Assembly: GCF_009696145.1 (NCBI RefSeq)
Contig: NZ_VUMO01000010.1
Span: forward strand, 22,655-86,654
DNA: 64,000 nt
Origin: Pseudoramibacter porci
GTDB taxonomy: Bacteria; Bacillota; Clostridia; Eubacteriales; Eubacteriaceae
Reading direction: 5' to 3'
In this document: piece after piece, positions 9,232-17,412 of the stretch
Position numbering within the stretch: the stretch's first letter is position 1
How the letters are laid out: every line of letters begins with the position of its first letter
Notes under the pieces: generated by a model
Told to the model about the DNA's origin: nothing
The model's input: only the letters and a program-made list of their open reading frames with translations
Database searches by the model: none
Translations under genes and position numbers: made by a program

Positions 9232-10479
9232 ATGAATCCATCCCTTACTTTTGAACAGAAAAAAAATAATTTAGCTAAGATTGCTTGTTCTTTAGGCGTC
9301 AATATCCAGCCTGAACAAAAACTTCTCATCAATACGCCAGTGGAAAGTGCCGATTTTGCACGCCTTGTTGCTAAAAACGCCTTTGAACTCGGTGCGAAAG
9401 ATGTATCAATTCGCTACAACGACGAACAATTTTCAAGGCTTAGATACGATCAAGCCGATCTTGAAACCTTAACAACAATTCCAGAATGGCAGCATGATCG
9501 TTTAATTGATATTGTTAATCAAAATACAGCCGTAATCTCCATCTATGCAGAAGACCCAGATGTCATGAATGGCGTAGATACAAATAAAGTATTAGCTGCA
9601 ACACGTGCTGCTCAGGCTTCAGGGAAAAGATATCAAGAGGCTATTATGAACGATCGCATCCGCTGGTGCGTCATCTCTGTCCCAACCTCGGGATGGGCAC
9701 GTAAAATTTTTCCAAACATTCCTGAGGAGCTTGCTGTTTCCAAGTTGTGGGATGCCATTTTTCATACTACCAGAACGGATTTACCCGATCCTGTCAACGC
9801 TTGGAAGATGCACAACCAAAGCTTTGAAAAACGTGTCAATTTCCTAAACCAACACCAATTCACCGAATTTATCTATACTTCTCAATCGTCCGGCACTGAT
9901 CTTCGCGTCGGCATGCCAAAAAATCATATTTGGGCCGGTGGATCAGAAATCGCTCAAGATGGCGTTTCTTTCTTTCCCAACATCCCAACTGAAGAAATTT
10001 TCTCTGCACCAGCTAAAAATCGTGTAAATGGAACACTTGTCAGTACACATCCGCTGGTATATAATGGACAGTTGATCGACCATTTCCGATTTACATTTAA
10101 AGATGGTCGCGTTACTGATTTTTCAGCAGCACAAGGATACAATGCTCTAAAATCATTACTTGAGTCCTGTCCTGGCAGCAACCAGCTCGGGGAAATTTCT
10201 TTTGTGCCTTTTGACTCTCCGATTCAAAATCTCGGTATTCTTTTTTACAATACACTATTCGATGAAAATGCCAGTTGCCATTTTGCTCTCGGCGCTGCAT
10301 ACCCCACTTGTATTAAAGACGGGCAAAATATGGATGAAACAGAATTAAAGAATGCGGAGTTAAATGTCTCAGATACCCACGTGGATTTTATGGTTGGCTC
10401 CTCAGATTTAAATATTACCGGAGTCAAAACTGATGGTTCTAAAACGCCCATTTTTGTCAATGGAAACTGGGCTATCTAA
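9232..10479 (+). CDS. M29 family aminopeptidase (AmpS/PepS type)
   Basis: The 415-residue product resembles thermophilic-type aminopeptidases of family M29, metal-dependent enzymes that remove N-terminal residues from peptides. Supporting stretches are the N-terminal FEQKKNNLAKIACSLGVNI, ISVPTSGWARKIFP and the C-terminal region with SHFALG-like and DTHVDFMVGSSDLNI segments that carry metal ligands. Length fits the family at about 410 residues. The start at 9232 is preferred because the upstream ATG at 9220 is part of the AATGAGG ribosome binding site. It follows tmcAL by 23 bases and ends at a strong bidirectional terminator. Confidence 0.9.
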   Translation: MNPSLTFEQKKNNLAKIACSLGVNIQPEQKLLINTPVESADFARLVAKNAFELGAKDVSIRYNDEQFSRLRYDQADLETLTTIPEWQHDRLIDIVNQNTAVISIYAEDPDVMNGVDTNKVLAATRAAQASGKRYQEAIMNDRIRWCVISVPTSGWARKIFPNIPEELAVSKLWDAIFHTTRTDLPDPVNAWKMHNQSFEKRVNFLNQHQFTEFIYTSQSSGTDLRVGMPKNHIWAGGSEIAQDGVSFFPNIPTEEIFSAPAKNRVNGTLVSTHPLVYNGQLIDHFRFTFKDGRVTDFSAAQGYNALKSLLESCPGSNQLGEISFVPFDSPIQNLGILFYNTLFDENASCHFALGAAYPTCIKDGQNMDETELKNAELNVSDTHVDFMVGSSDLNITGVKTDGSKTPIFVNGNWAI

Positions 10480-10485
10480 ACTCTA

Positions 10486-10526
10486 TTCAAAAAACTGGCT
10501 ACCCCTTTATTGGGCAGCCAGTTTTT
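10486..10526. terminator. Bidirectional terminator between the aminopeptidase gene and tyrS
   Basis: A long hairpin with arms AAAACTGGCT and AGCCAGTTTT, plus inner pairing of ACCCC with TGGGC, has A runs on the left and T runs on the right. It therefore can stop transcription of the plus-strand aminopeptidase and of the convergent minus-strand tyrS. Confidence 0.9.
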
Positions 10527-10530
10527 AATT

Positions 10531-11754
10531 TTACGACAAAATAAATTTTTTAAATACTTTTTTTCCTTTTTTTAGGACAAATCCCTTTGCAAGAAATTCT
10601 TTTGTAATTTGCATATTCTGATCTGTTACTTTATCGCCGTCAATCGAAATGCCGTTTTGATTAATGAGTCTTCTCGCTTCAGACTTACTTTTGGCAATTT
10701 CGGAAATGGTGAGAAGATCAACAACCCCAATTTGATCATTTTGTAATTGATCTTCTGAAATTTCAACTTTCGGCATATCTGAATCACTTCCTGTTCCTGT
10801 GAATAGATTTCGAGAAACCTTTTGCGCTTTATTCGCTTCTTCTTCACCGTGAACTAAAGTTGTCAGTTCGTGTGCCAAAATCTCTTTCTTTTCATTGATT
10901 CGGGAATCGTCCCATTTTTCCATTTCATCAATTTCATCGAGTGGAATAAACGTCAACATCCGCAAGCACTTCATGACGTCTGCATCGTCAATATTTCGCC
11001 AGTATTGATAAAATTCAAATGGGCTGGTCTTATTAGGATCGAGCCAAACAGCGCCTTTCCCTGTTTTGCCCATTTTTTTACCTTCAGAGTTTAATAACAG
11101 CGTAATGGTCATAGCATACGCATCATCGCCAGTTTTCTTGCGAATCAGTTCTGTCCCAGCGAGCATATTGCTCCACTGATCATTTCCGCCAAATTGCATA
11201 TTAACGCCGTATTCCTGATGCAGATAATAAAAATCATAGGCCTGCATAATCATGTAATTAAATTCAAGAAATGACAGTCCACGCGCCATTCGCTGTTTAT
11301 AGGCTTCTGCTCTCAGCATATTGTTCACAGAAAAATGAACGCCAACATCTCGCAGCAGTTCGATGTAATTTAAGTTTAAAAGCCAGTCTGCATTATTGAC
11401 TAATTGTGCCTTATCTTCGCCAAATTCGATGAATCTGGACATTTGTTTTTTGAAGCAATCACAATTGTGCTGGATTTCTTCCGGTGTCATCATTTGTCTC
11501 AAATCTGTTCGGCCTGAAGGGTCACCAATATACCCTGTCCCGCCGCCGACTAATGCCACTGGTCGGTTGCATGCCTGCTGCAGTCTTTTCATCAAGCAAA
11601 GCGCCATAAAATGCCCTACATGCAATGAATCTGCTGTTGGATCAAAACCGATATAAAATTTTGCGCCGCCTTCATTAATTAATTCTCGGATTTGCGGCTC
11701 GTCTGTCACTTGCGCAATCAGTCCACGTGCAACTAACTCGTCATAAATTTCCAT
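10531..11754 (-). CDS. tyrS: Tyrosine--tRNA ligase
   Basis: The 407-residue class I synthetase has the HIGH-like motif DPTADSLHVGHFMAL near residue 40, the KMSKS-like KKMGKTGKG motif in the middle, and a C-terminal S4-like RNA-binding domain. It charges tRNA(Tyr) in the cytoplasm. Expression is controlled by a T-box leader whose specifier codon is TAC, which independently confirms the amino acid. Length and motif spacing are standard. Confidence 0.98.
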   Translation of the reverse strand: MEIYDELVARGLIAQVTDEPQIRELINEGGAKFYIGFDPTADSLHVGHFMALCLMKRLQQACNRPVALVGGGTGYIGDPSGRTDLRQMMTPEEIQHNCDCFKKQMSRFIEFGEDKAQLVNNADWLLNLNYIELLRDVGVHFSVNNMLRAEAYKQRMARGLSFLEFNYMIMQAYDFYYLHQEYGVNMQFGGNDQWSNMLAGTELIRKKTGDDAYAMTITLLLNSEGKKMGKTGKGAVWLDPNKTSPFEFYQYWRNIDDADVMKCLRMLTFIPLDEIDEMEKWDDSRINEKKEILAHELTTLVHGEEEANKAQKVSRNLFTGTGSDSDMPKVEISEDQLQNDQIGVVDLLTISEIAKSKSEARRLINQNGISIDGDKVTDQNMQITKEFLAKGFVLKKGKKVFKKFILS

Positions 11755-11773
11755 TTTCTTACCTCCATATCAT

Positions 11774-12047
11774 AAAAAAGCCCCCTATCTGAAAATTTCA
11801 GATAGAGGACGAATAACCGTGGTACCACCTCAATTTAAGTCTTATTGACTCCTCGGTGTATTAATATAATACAAGCTGTATCGGGCAAACCCGTTCAATT
11901 CTAATTAATCACCATAAATGATCTTTCAAACTAAAAGCTCCAAAATGTACTTCATCTATTTGCTCTTGTGTTTTTGCACCATCCAAACACTCTCTGAAAA
12001 GAAACAAATAGACTAATCTTTTTTTCATCGCCTATTTAAATGAGTTT
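11774..12047 (-). promoter_or_regulatory. T-box leader of tyrS (Tyr, specifier TAC)
   Basis: The minus strand carries the T-box core AGGTGGTACCACGG (11817-11830), followed by a terminator hairpin (11774-11809) with a T tract. Upstream, stem I closes with TCTATTTG pairing with CAAATAGA, has a GGATGGTG distal loop and an AGAGAG element. Just after that stem is GAAGTACA, in which TAC at 11947-11949 is the specifier codon for tyrosine. Uncharged tRNA(Tyr) would stabilise the antiterminator and allow tyrS transcription. This leader fills the roughly 330-base gap before tyrS. Confidence 0.95.
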
Positions 12048-12053
12048 TTTAGT

Positions 12054-12082
12054 ATTATATCGAATCCTTATTAAGAGTTCAA
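12054..12082 (-). promoter_or_regulatory. Promoter of the tyrS T-box leader
   Basis: TATAAT at 12054-12059 and TTGAAC at 12077-12082 on the minus strand are spaced by 17 bases. Predicted initiation is near 12047, at the 5' end of the T-box. The promoter lies directly beyond the stop codon of the downstream chromate transporter subunit. Confidence 0.75.
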
Positions 12083-12084
12083 GT

Positions 12085-12660
12085 CTAAAATTTTACGATA
12101 ATGCCAACAACTGCTGCGATAGCAATAAAAATAATTGGGTGTAATTTTTTCACTTTCGGAACCCGATTCGTCATCGTAAAAATAACAACGCCAAAGGCAA
12201 CGGCTTTCCAGTTAATAAAAGTAATAAAATTCCATATAGATAGATATCGATGGGGTTTAAATAATGCTATTTCACCAACTGAACAGCAAGCTGCCGCAAT
12301 TAATGCAGTTGAAGCAGGACGCAGTCCATAAAAACCGTCTTGAACATACTGGTTATCTTTAAATGTTTTAAGCGCCATCGCAATTAGCGTAATGATGATC
12401 ACTGACGGCAGAACTTCACTCAATGTCGAAACAATGGCTCCCAACACACCACCTACTCTAAAGCCCACATATGTCGCCATATTGATGCCAAGTGGGCCGG
12501 GTGTCGATTCTGATACAGCGACCATATCTGCAAGTTGAGACTGCGTATACCAATGCATTGTTTGACCAATATCGCTTAGAAAAGGCAATGTCGCCATTCC
12601 GCCTCCAATCGCAAAAAGGCCTGTTTTAAAAAATTCCCATAAGAGTCTAAAATATAGCAC
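12085..12660 (-). CDS. Chromate transporter family protein, second half
   Basis: A 191-residue integral membrane protein with about five to six hydrophobic segments. The family motif FFKTGLFAIGGGMATLPFL is at its N terminus and the EVLPSVIIITLIAMAL region follows, as in short-chain ChrA (CHR) proteins. Such proteins act as pairs of half-length subunits; the partner is immediately upstream. The true substrate in anaerobic Firmicutes is uncertain. Translation starts at a GTG that shares one base with the TAG stop of the upstream gene, which implies coupling. Confidence 0.87.
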   Translation of the reverse strand: MLYFRLLWEFFKTGLFAIGGGMATLPFLSDIGQTMHWYTQSQLADMVAVSESTPGPLGINMATYVGFRVGGVLGAIVSTLSEVLPSVIIITLIAMALKTFKDNQYVQDGFYGLRPASTALIAAACCSVGEIALFKPHRYLSIWNFITFINWKAVAFGVVIFTMTNRVPKVKKLHPIIFIAIAAVVGIIVKF

Positions 12661-13220
12661 TATTTTTTACCTCCCTTCCGGATACGCAGAGATTGAATTA
12701 AAATTCCAGCTGTAGCGGCAATGAGAACAAACACAACTGGCGAAATATTTGAAACAATGGCCAATATCAAAACACATAAAAAAATGCCAAAGGTGGCTTT
12801 ATCAACAATTGAACTTTTCCCAATTTTGATGACCGCATTTAAAATGAGAACAACAACCGCGATTCTTATGCCCTTAAAAGCATTGACAACCACTTCAGAA
12901 TTTTCAAAACGGCTGATAATTTTAGCCAGCGTCATGATGATGAGCAGTGATGGCGATATGACCCCTAGTGTTGCGAAAATCCCCCCAATGACGCCGCGTT
13001 TCTTATAGCCGATAAATGTAGCCGTATTGACAGCGATAATACCCGGCGTGCATTGTCCGATCGCATAATAATCAGCGATTTCCTGATCTGAAACCCATTT
13101 TTTATTTTCGACAATTTCTCTTTGAAGAATTGGCAGCATTGCATAGCCGCCGCCAAACATCATAGCTCCAATTTTAAAAAAAGTAGCATATAACGTCAAA
13201 ATCGATACACGCTTTTCCAT
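12660..13220 (-). CDS. Chromate transporter family protein, first half
   Basis: A 186-residue membrane protein starting MEKRVSILTLYATFFKIGAM and carrying FGGGYAMLPILQREIV and the conserved AIGQCTPGIIAVNTATFIGY stretch of CHR proteins. It pairs with the gene directly downstream, overlapping by one base, so the two halves are made together and probably form one transporter in the cytoplasmic membrane. Chromate export is the named family role, but neither a metal-resistance regulator nor a reductase is nearby, so the physiological substrate is open. Confidence 0.87.
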   Translation of the reverse strand: MEKRVSILTLYATFFKIGAMMFGGGYAMLPILQREIVENKKWVSDQEIADYYAIGQCTPGIIAVNTATFIGYKKRGVIGGIFATLGVISPSLLIIMTLAKIISRFENSEVVVNAFKGIRIAVVVLILNAVIKIGKSSIVDKATFGIFLCVLILAIVSNISPVVFVLIAATAGILIQSLRIRKGGKK

Positions 13221-13243
13221 TATTTTTCTCTATTTAATTCCCA

Positions 13244-13277
13244 TAAAAAAACGTCCAATCATTTAATGATCAGACGT
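13244..13277 (-). terminator. Terminator after the ferredoxin gene
   Basis: A hairpin with arms ACGTCTGATCATT and AATGATTGGACGT (one or two wobble pairs) is followed by a run of seven T on the minus strand. It separates the ferredoxin gene from the chromate transporter pair. Confidence 0.85.
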
Positions 13278-13296
13278 GTATATTCCTTTTGGTCAC

Positions 13297-13482
13297 TTAA
13301 ATTTGTTCAATGACACCTACCGGGCAGCCATCCATTGCTTCTTCGGCACTTTCAGCTAATTCCGATGTTACGTCAATATCTCTAGCTTCAGCAACGCCTT
13401 CATCGTTAATAAAAAAGATTTCCGGGCAAGTTGCTTCACAAGCTCCGCAACCAATGCAACCTTCATTGACCGTATATTTCAT
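13297..13482 (-). CDS. Small 4Fe-4S ferredoxin
   Basis: A 61-residue acidic protein with CIGCGACEATCP near the N terminus and CPVG near the C terminus. This is the pattern of monocluster [4Fe-4S] ferredoxins, in which CxxCxxC plus the distal CP hold the cluster and other cysteines may form a disulfide. It would carry low-potential electrons in anaerobic metabolism. The gene is monocistronic, with AGGAGGAG before the start and its own terminator, and is divergent from a Crp/Fnr regulator, which could control it. Confidence 0.93.
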   Translation of the reverse strand: MKYTVNEGCIGCGACEATCPEIFFINDEGVAEARDIDVTSELAESAEEAMDGCPVGVIEQI

Positions 13483-13565
13483 AACAATCTCCTCCTTTAA
13501 TATTAAATATGATTTTAGTATAATACATATAGCAAAATAAAAAAAGAAAAACTTGGAGGCTATCC

Positions 13566-14246
13566 ATGGAAAAAAATGATCATTCGTATAATCAAATAAA
13601 AATATTTGATGGCATTATCCCAAACGAATTGGAAGAACTCCTCTATTTTTTAGGTTATCATCTACAGACCATTCAGCGTAAACAATATATTTACCATGTC
13701 GGTGATCAAACCGATGAATTTGGCATTATCCTTAATGGCGAAGTTCGTATCGAAAATGTCGACTTTTGGGGAAATACATCGGTCATTGCCCATTTATCAA
13801 ATGGTGCTATTTTTGCCGAAAGTTATGTATTAGCCAAAAAACCATTGTCTGTCGACGTCATTGCCCAGAAAACCAGTGACATTTTATTTATTTCTACACA
13901 AAAACTGTTTCAACCTGTTTCTATGGAACAATCGGTCATTTTGGGGGCAAAGAATACTTTGATACAAAACCTACTTCTCGCCTGCAGTCAAAAGAATTTA
14001 CATTTGTCACATCGAATTTTTCATACCTCTAGTAAAACCATACGCGGTCGTGTCATTTCTTATTTATCTTTTCTTTCAAAAGAAAAGGAAAGCGCACAAT
14101 TTGACATTCCTTTTAATCGGCAGCAATTGGCAGATTATTTAAATGTTGATCGTTCCGCGCTTTCCCATGAATTATCAAAAATGCAAAAAGATGGCCTTAT
14201 TACAATGAACAAAAATCATTTTTTGTTAAATGATAAAGTAATGTGA
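13566..14246 (+). CDS. Crp/Fnr family transcriptional regulator
   Basis: A 226-residue protein with an N-terminal cyclic-nucleotide-binding-like beta barrel (YHVGDQTDEFGIILNGEVRIE, residues 43-63) and a C-terminal winged helix (FNRQQLADYLNVDRSALSHELSKM). The recognition helix is of the type seen in clostridial Crp-like activators. No cysteine cluster of the classical Fnr type is present at the N terminus, so direct oxygen sensing is not supported. TTGGAGG precedes the start. It is divergent from the ferredoxin gene, a TATAAT lies in the shared gap, and its 3' end overlaps the convergent HAD gene by 31 bases. Confidence 0.92.
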   Translation: MEKNDHSYNQIKIFDGIIPNELEELLYFLGYHLQTIQRKQYIYHVGDQTDEFGIILNGEVRIENVDFWGNTSVIAHLSNGAIFAESYVLAKKPLSVDVIAQKTSDILFISTQKLFQPVSMEQSVILGAKNTLIQNLLLACSQKNLHLSHRIFHTSSKTIRGRVISYLSFLSKEKESAQFDIPFNRQQLADYLNVDRSALSHELSKMQKDGLITMNKNHFLLNDKVM

Positions 14247-14962
14247 TAAATAGCAAGTAACAATTCGCTTAATTCCAATTCTGATTCGACAATAAAATCA
14301 GGCGAATATTCACAATTGCTCGGCTGGGCATGATGGCGTCGATTGAACCATATCGACTTCCAATTTGCATTTTTAGCGCCTACCACGTCGATCGGGTAAG
14401 CATCGCCGATATACACGCACTCATCAGATTGATTATGTGTTGCATTTTCCACATATTGAAATATTTCGCGATGCGGTTTTGTATAACCAATTTTTCCAGA
14501 GATAAAGATATTTTCTCTTGGAAACCACTTTTCCAGACCCAATGTCTTGATTTTAAACCACTGATGCTGTTCCGGGCCGTTAGAAATAATGCCTAAAAAC
14601 ATCCCTTGATTTGAAAGAAAAGTTAATAGGTTTTGCATTTGCCTTGAAAGACAAATTTTTCCTTGATAAATCTCATAATTATCTTGAAAGGTTAAACAAT
14701 CTGGTTTCGAAAGGTACAGGCCATTATCTTCAAAAGCCTTTCCAATCCGGTACGCATACATCTCTTCTTTATCGATTTCGCCTCTCGAGACCATATCGAA
14801 AACCTCGTCGCTCCTAGCACGGCTGTCAATAAAAATATTCTCGACATTTGATTCTTTGTATCGATTGCCAAAAGTATATTTGAAGGCTTGTCTAAACGGC
14901 TCGTATTGATCGTACAACGTATCATCAATATCGAAAAAAAATTTCAAAACTTTATTGTTCAT
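14216..14962 (-). CDS. HAD superfamily hydrolase, subfamily IA
   Basis: The 248-residue product has HAD motif I in FFFDIDDTLYDQYEPFRQ, motif II in GIISNGPEQHQWFK, a conserved lysine in GYTKPHREIF and motif III in YIGDAYPIDVVGAKNA. It resembles YjjG-type nucleotidases and other small phosphatases; the substrate cannot be set from sequence. The start at 14962 is preferred over 14986 because it places motif I at the usual distance; both overlap the end of the RseC-like gene, implying coupled translation. Confidence 0.88.
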   Translation of the reverse strand: MNNKVLKFFFDIDDTLYDQYEPFRQAFKYTFGNRYKESNVENIFIDSRARSDEVFDMVSRGEIDKEEMYAYRIGKAFEDNGLYLSKPDCLTFQDNYEIYQGKICLSRQMQNLLTFLSNQGMFLGIISNGPEQHQWFKIKTLGLEKWFPRENIFISGKIGYTKPHREIFQYVENATHNQSDECVYIGDAYPIDVVGAKNANWKSIWFNRRHHAQPSNCEYSPDFIVESELELSELLLAIYHITLSFNKK

Positions 14963-15437
14963 CTTCACTTGTTTCGGACTTTGCATATTTATTCAACAGC
15001 AGATTGTTATTAGGATCAATGACATTTGTAATTACAGGTTCATATTTGTCTTTTCCAAATCTTCCCCGTCGGTCCATTAGATGAATGATACCATATGCGC
15101 AAAACATAAGAATGAGTCCTCCGAAAAAGCCGGAATAAACTTCATTTAAATGGAACATCGGCGCGATAGCATATCCGATAAATATGCCCAGTAAAAAGCC
15201 AATTAACGGAAAGCCATAAGCGACGCCACTTGCCTTCATGAAATTAGCAAATTCCATTTCAAGTGCAACTTTATCCCCTACCTTTGCATTGATATCATTT
15301 TTTGCGTCGACTGACATGGTCTTCTTTGAAGTGCCCAATTCACACGCTTTGCAATCTCCGCACATTTCATGTCGTGTAATGATGACCCTTGCCGTGTTGT
15401 TTTTCTTTATTCTCTTTACTGTTCCGTATTCGATCAT
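14952..15437 (-). CDS. RseC/MucC-like membrane protein
   Basis: A 161-residue protein with an N-terminal soluble domain holding CGDCKAC (residues 26-32), followed by two adjacent transmembrane segments (about 71-92 and 100-118) and an acidic tail. This matches the RseC/MucC family, named for the SoxR-reducing system and in anaerobes often found with Rnf complexes. The cysteines could bind a cluster or act in redox. No rnf or sigma factor gene is near. It overlaps the HAD gene and follows aspS by about 70 bases. Confidence 0.83.
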   Translation of the reverse strand: MIEYGTVKRIKKNNTARVIITRHEMCGDCKACELGTSKKTMSVDAKNDINAKVGDKVALEMEFANFMKASGVAYGFPLIGFLLGIFIGYAIAPMFHLNEVYSGFFGGLILMFCAYGIIHLMDRRGRFGKDKYEPVITNVIDPNNNLLLNKYAKSETSEDEQ

Positions 15438-15460
15438 CCTAAATGCCTCTATTTAGAAAT

Positions 15461-15487
15461 ACAACTCCCAAAAAATTTGGGAGTTGC
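15461..15487 (-). terminator. Hairpin between aspS and the RseC-like gene
   Basis: A perfect ten-base inverted repeat (AACTCCCAAA with TTTGGGAGTT) lies between the two genes. On the minus strand it is followed only by GTATTTC, so it may be a weak terminator or an mRNA-stabilising hairpin. Confidence 0.6.
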
Positions 15488-15506
15488 ATTCTTATTTTAA
15501 ATAATC

Positions 15507-17294
15507 TTAAACAATATCTTCGTCGACACTGATGCCCAAATCGATCAATTGATCCAAGCCCGCATCAGCGGGTGCTTCTGTCATTAAATCGCTATGATTC
15601 TGCGTTTTCGGGAACGCAATGACATCACGAATATTATCAATATCCATTAGCATCATGATTAATCGATCAAAGCCGAACGCTAAACCACCGTGTGGTGGTG
15701 TACCGTATTTGAGCGCTTCCATTAAAAATCCAAACTGTGTTTGAACTGTTTCTTCCGAAAGATTGAGCGCCTTAAACATTTTTTCCTGAATGTCGCCATT
15801 GTGAATACGAATGGAACCGCCGCCTAGTTCTACCCCGTTGACAACCATATCGTACGCATCTGAACGAACTTTTTCTGGTGCAGTTTCTAACAACGGAATG
15901 TCTTCATCAAGTGGTGCTGTAAAGGGATGATGAACTGCTACATAACGCCCTTGTTCTTCATCGTATTCGAGCAGTGGGAAATCAATAACCCATAAGAATT
16001 TGAACTGGTTTGATACATCAATTTTAAGGCGACGCGCTAATTCGAGACGCAGTTGGCCCATAGCCGTGCACGCGATCTGGTCCGTATCGGCAACCATGAA
16101 AATATAATCGCCTTCTTCTGCGCCCAATCGATCATAAATCGCCTGTTTTTCTTCTTCTGAGATGAATTTCAAAATTGGTGTTTTCATCTGAGATTCATCA
16201 TCTTTAACATCAATCCAAGCTAAACCCTTGGCTTTGTAAATCTTTGCATATTTTTCTAAATTCTTAAGGGCTTTCTTAGACAGTTTTCCCTGCGCATCTT
16301 TTGCAATGATCGCTCTGACAGAGCCGCCTCGTTTAATCGCATCTGAAAAAACATTAAATGATGAATCTTTGAGGATATCAGAAAGATCGTTTAATTCCAA
16401 ACCGAAACGCATATCTGGCTTATCAGAACCGAATCGATCCATCGCTTCTCGCCATGTCATTCTCAAAAATGGACGTTCTAATTCAATGCCTCGCACTTCT
16501 TTAAATATTTTTGCGATCATTTCTTCCATAATTGGCAGGATGTCATCCTTTGTTACAAAGGACATTTCCATGTCGATCTGTGTGAATTCCGGCTGCCGAT
16601 CCTGACGTAAATCTTCGTCTCTAAAGCATTTTGCCAATTGGTAATAACGATCCATGCCTGAGATCATCAAGATTTGTTTAAATAGCTGCGGACTCTGAGG
16701 TAAACCAAAGAATTTTCCCTTTTGAACTCTTGAGGGAACCAAAAAATCTCGCGCCCCTTCAGGAGTTGTCTTCCCTAAAACAGGCGTTTCAATTTCGCAA
16801 AAGCCGTGTTCATTCAAATAATTTCTGACAATGGATGCTACTTTGGCACGGGTCATCAGGATTTTCTGATTTTTCGGCTTGCGTAAATCAAGGTAACGAT
16901 ATTTCAGTCTGACATTTTCACCAGACTTATCATCGTCTTTTACATAAATGGGTGGTGTAGCTGAAGTATCTAAAATGGTAATATGGTTAACCATGACTTC
17001 AACCTTTCCGGTTTCCATCTTGGGATTAACTGTTTCAGGCGTTCTTTCTTGAACAACCCCTTCAACATTCAATACATATTCGTCTCTGATTTTTTCGGCA
17101 ATCGGAAATTCAGAACCAACGATTTTTTCATTGAATACAACTTGAACTTTTCCTGAACGGTCACGAAGATCAACGAAAATAACGCCCCCCAAGTCTCGGC
17201 GACTATCGGCCCATCCCGCTAATTTAACGGTCTGCCCGACCTTATTTTCATTGACCTCGCCGCATACGGCAGATCTAAAATGCGTTTCCATCAT
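15507..17294 (-). CDS. aspS: Aspartate--tRNA ligase
   Basis: The 595-residue protein is a bacterial-type class IIb synthetase. It has an N-terminal OB-fold anticodon-binding domain (GWADSRRDLGGVIFVDLRDRSG), motif 2 (YQLAKCFRDEDLRQDRQPEFTQ), the bacterial GAD insertion, and motif 3 (GLAFGFDRLIMMLMD). It charges tRNA(Asp), and in many Clostridia also tRNA(Asn). Two adjacent ATG codons follow GGAGG; the first is taken. The leader has no T-box; it has a clear promoter at 17357-17385. Confidence 0.97.
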   Translation of the reverse strand: MMETHFRSAVCGEVNENKVGQTVKLAGWADSRRDLGGVIFVDLRDRSGKVQVVFNEKIVGSEFPIAEKIRDEYVLNVEGVVQERTPETVNPKMETGKVEVMVNHITILDTSATPPIYVKDDDKSGENVRLKYRYLDLRKPKNQKILMTRAKVASIVRNYLNEHGFCEIETPVLGKTTPEGARDFLVPSRVQKGKFFGLPQSPQLFKQILMISGMDRYYQLAKCFRDEDLRQDRQPEFTQIDMEMSFVTKDDILPIMEEMIAKIFKEVRGIELERPFLRMTWREAMDRFGSDKPDMRFGLELNDLSDILKDSSFNVFSDAIKRGGSVRAIIAKDAQGKLSKKALKNLEKYAKIYKAKGLAWIDVKDDESQMKTPILKFISEEEKQAIYDRLGAEEGDYIFMVADTDQIACTAMGQLRLELARRLKIDVSNQFKFLWVIDFPLLEYDEEQGRYVAVHHPFTAPLDEDIPLLETAPEKVRSDAYDMVVNGVELGGGSIRIHNGDIQEKMFKALNLSEETVQTQFGFLMEALKYGTPPHGGLAFGFDRLIMMLMDIDNIRDVIAFPKTQNHSDLMTEAPADAGLDQLIDLGISVDEDIV

Positions 17295-17356
17295 TTGAAA
17301 ATCTTCCTCCTAATTCTATTTAAAGCCCTGTCACAGGCATAATTCCATGTTTTTTA

Positions 17357-17385
17357 ATTATATGCATTATTAATTATTCCGTCAA
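17357..17385 (-). promoter_or_regulatory. Sigma-A promoter of aspS
   Basis: TTGACG at 17380-17385 and TATAAT at 17357-17362 on the minus strand are spaced by exactly 17 bases. The short leader downstream has a small GCCTGTGACAGGGC hairpin and no antiterminator core. Confidence 0.85.
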
Positions 17386-17412
17386 GCACACAAAATTTAG
17401 CGTTTTGTAGCG

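Noticed and set aside
17295..17350. Possible T-box or attenuator before aspS
   Set aside because: Only a small hairpin is present; there is no antiterminator core or terminator with a T tract.
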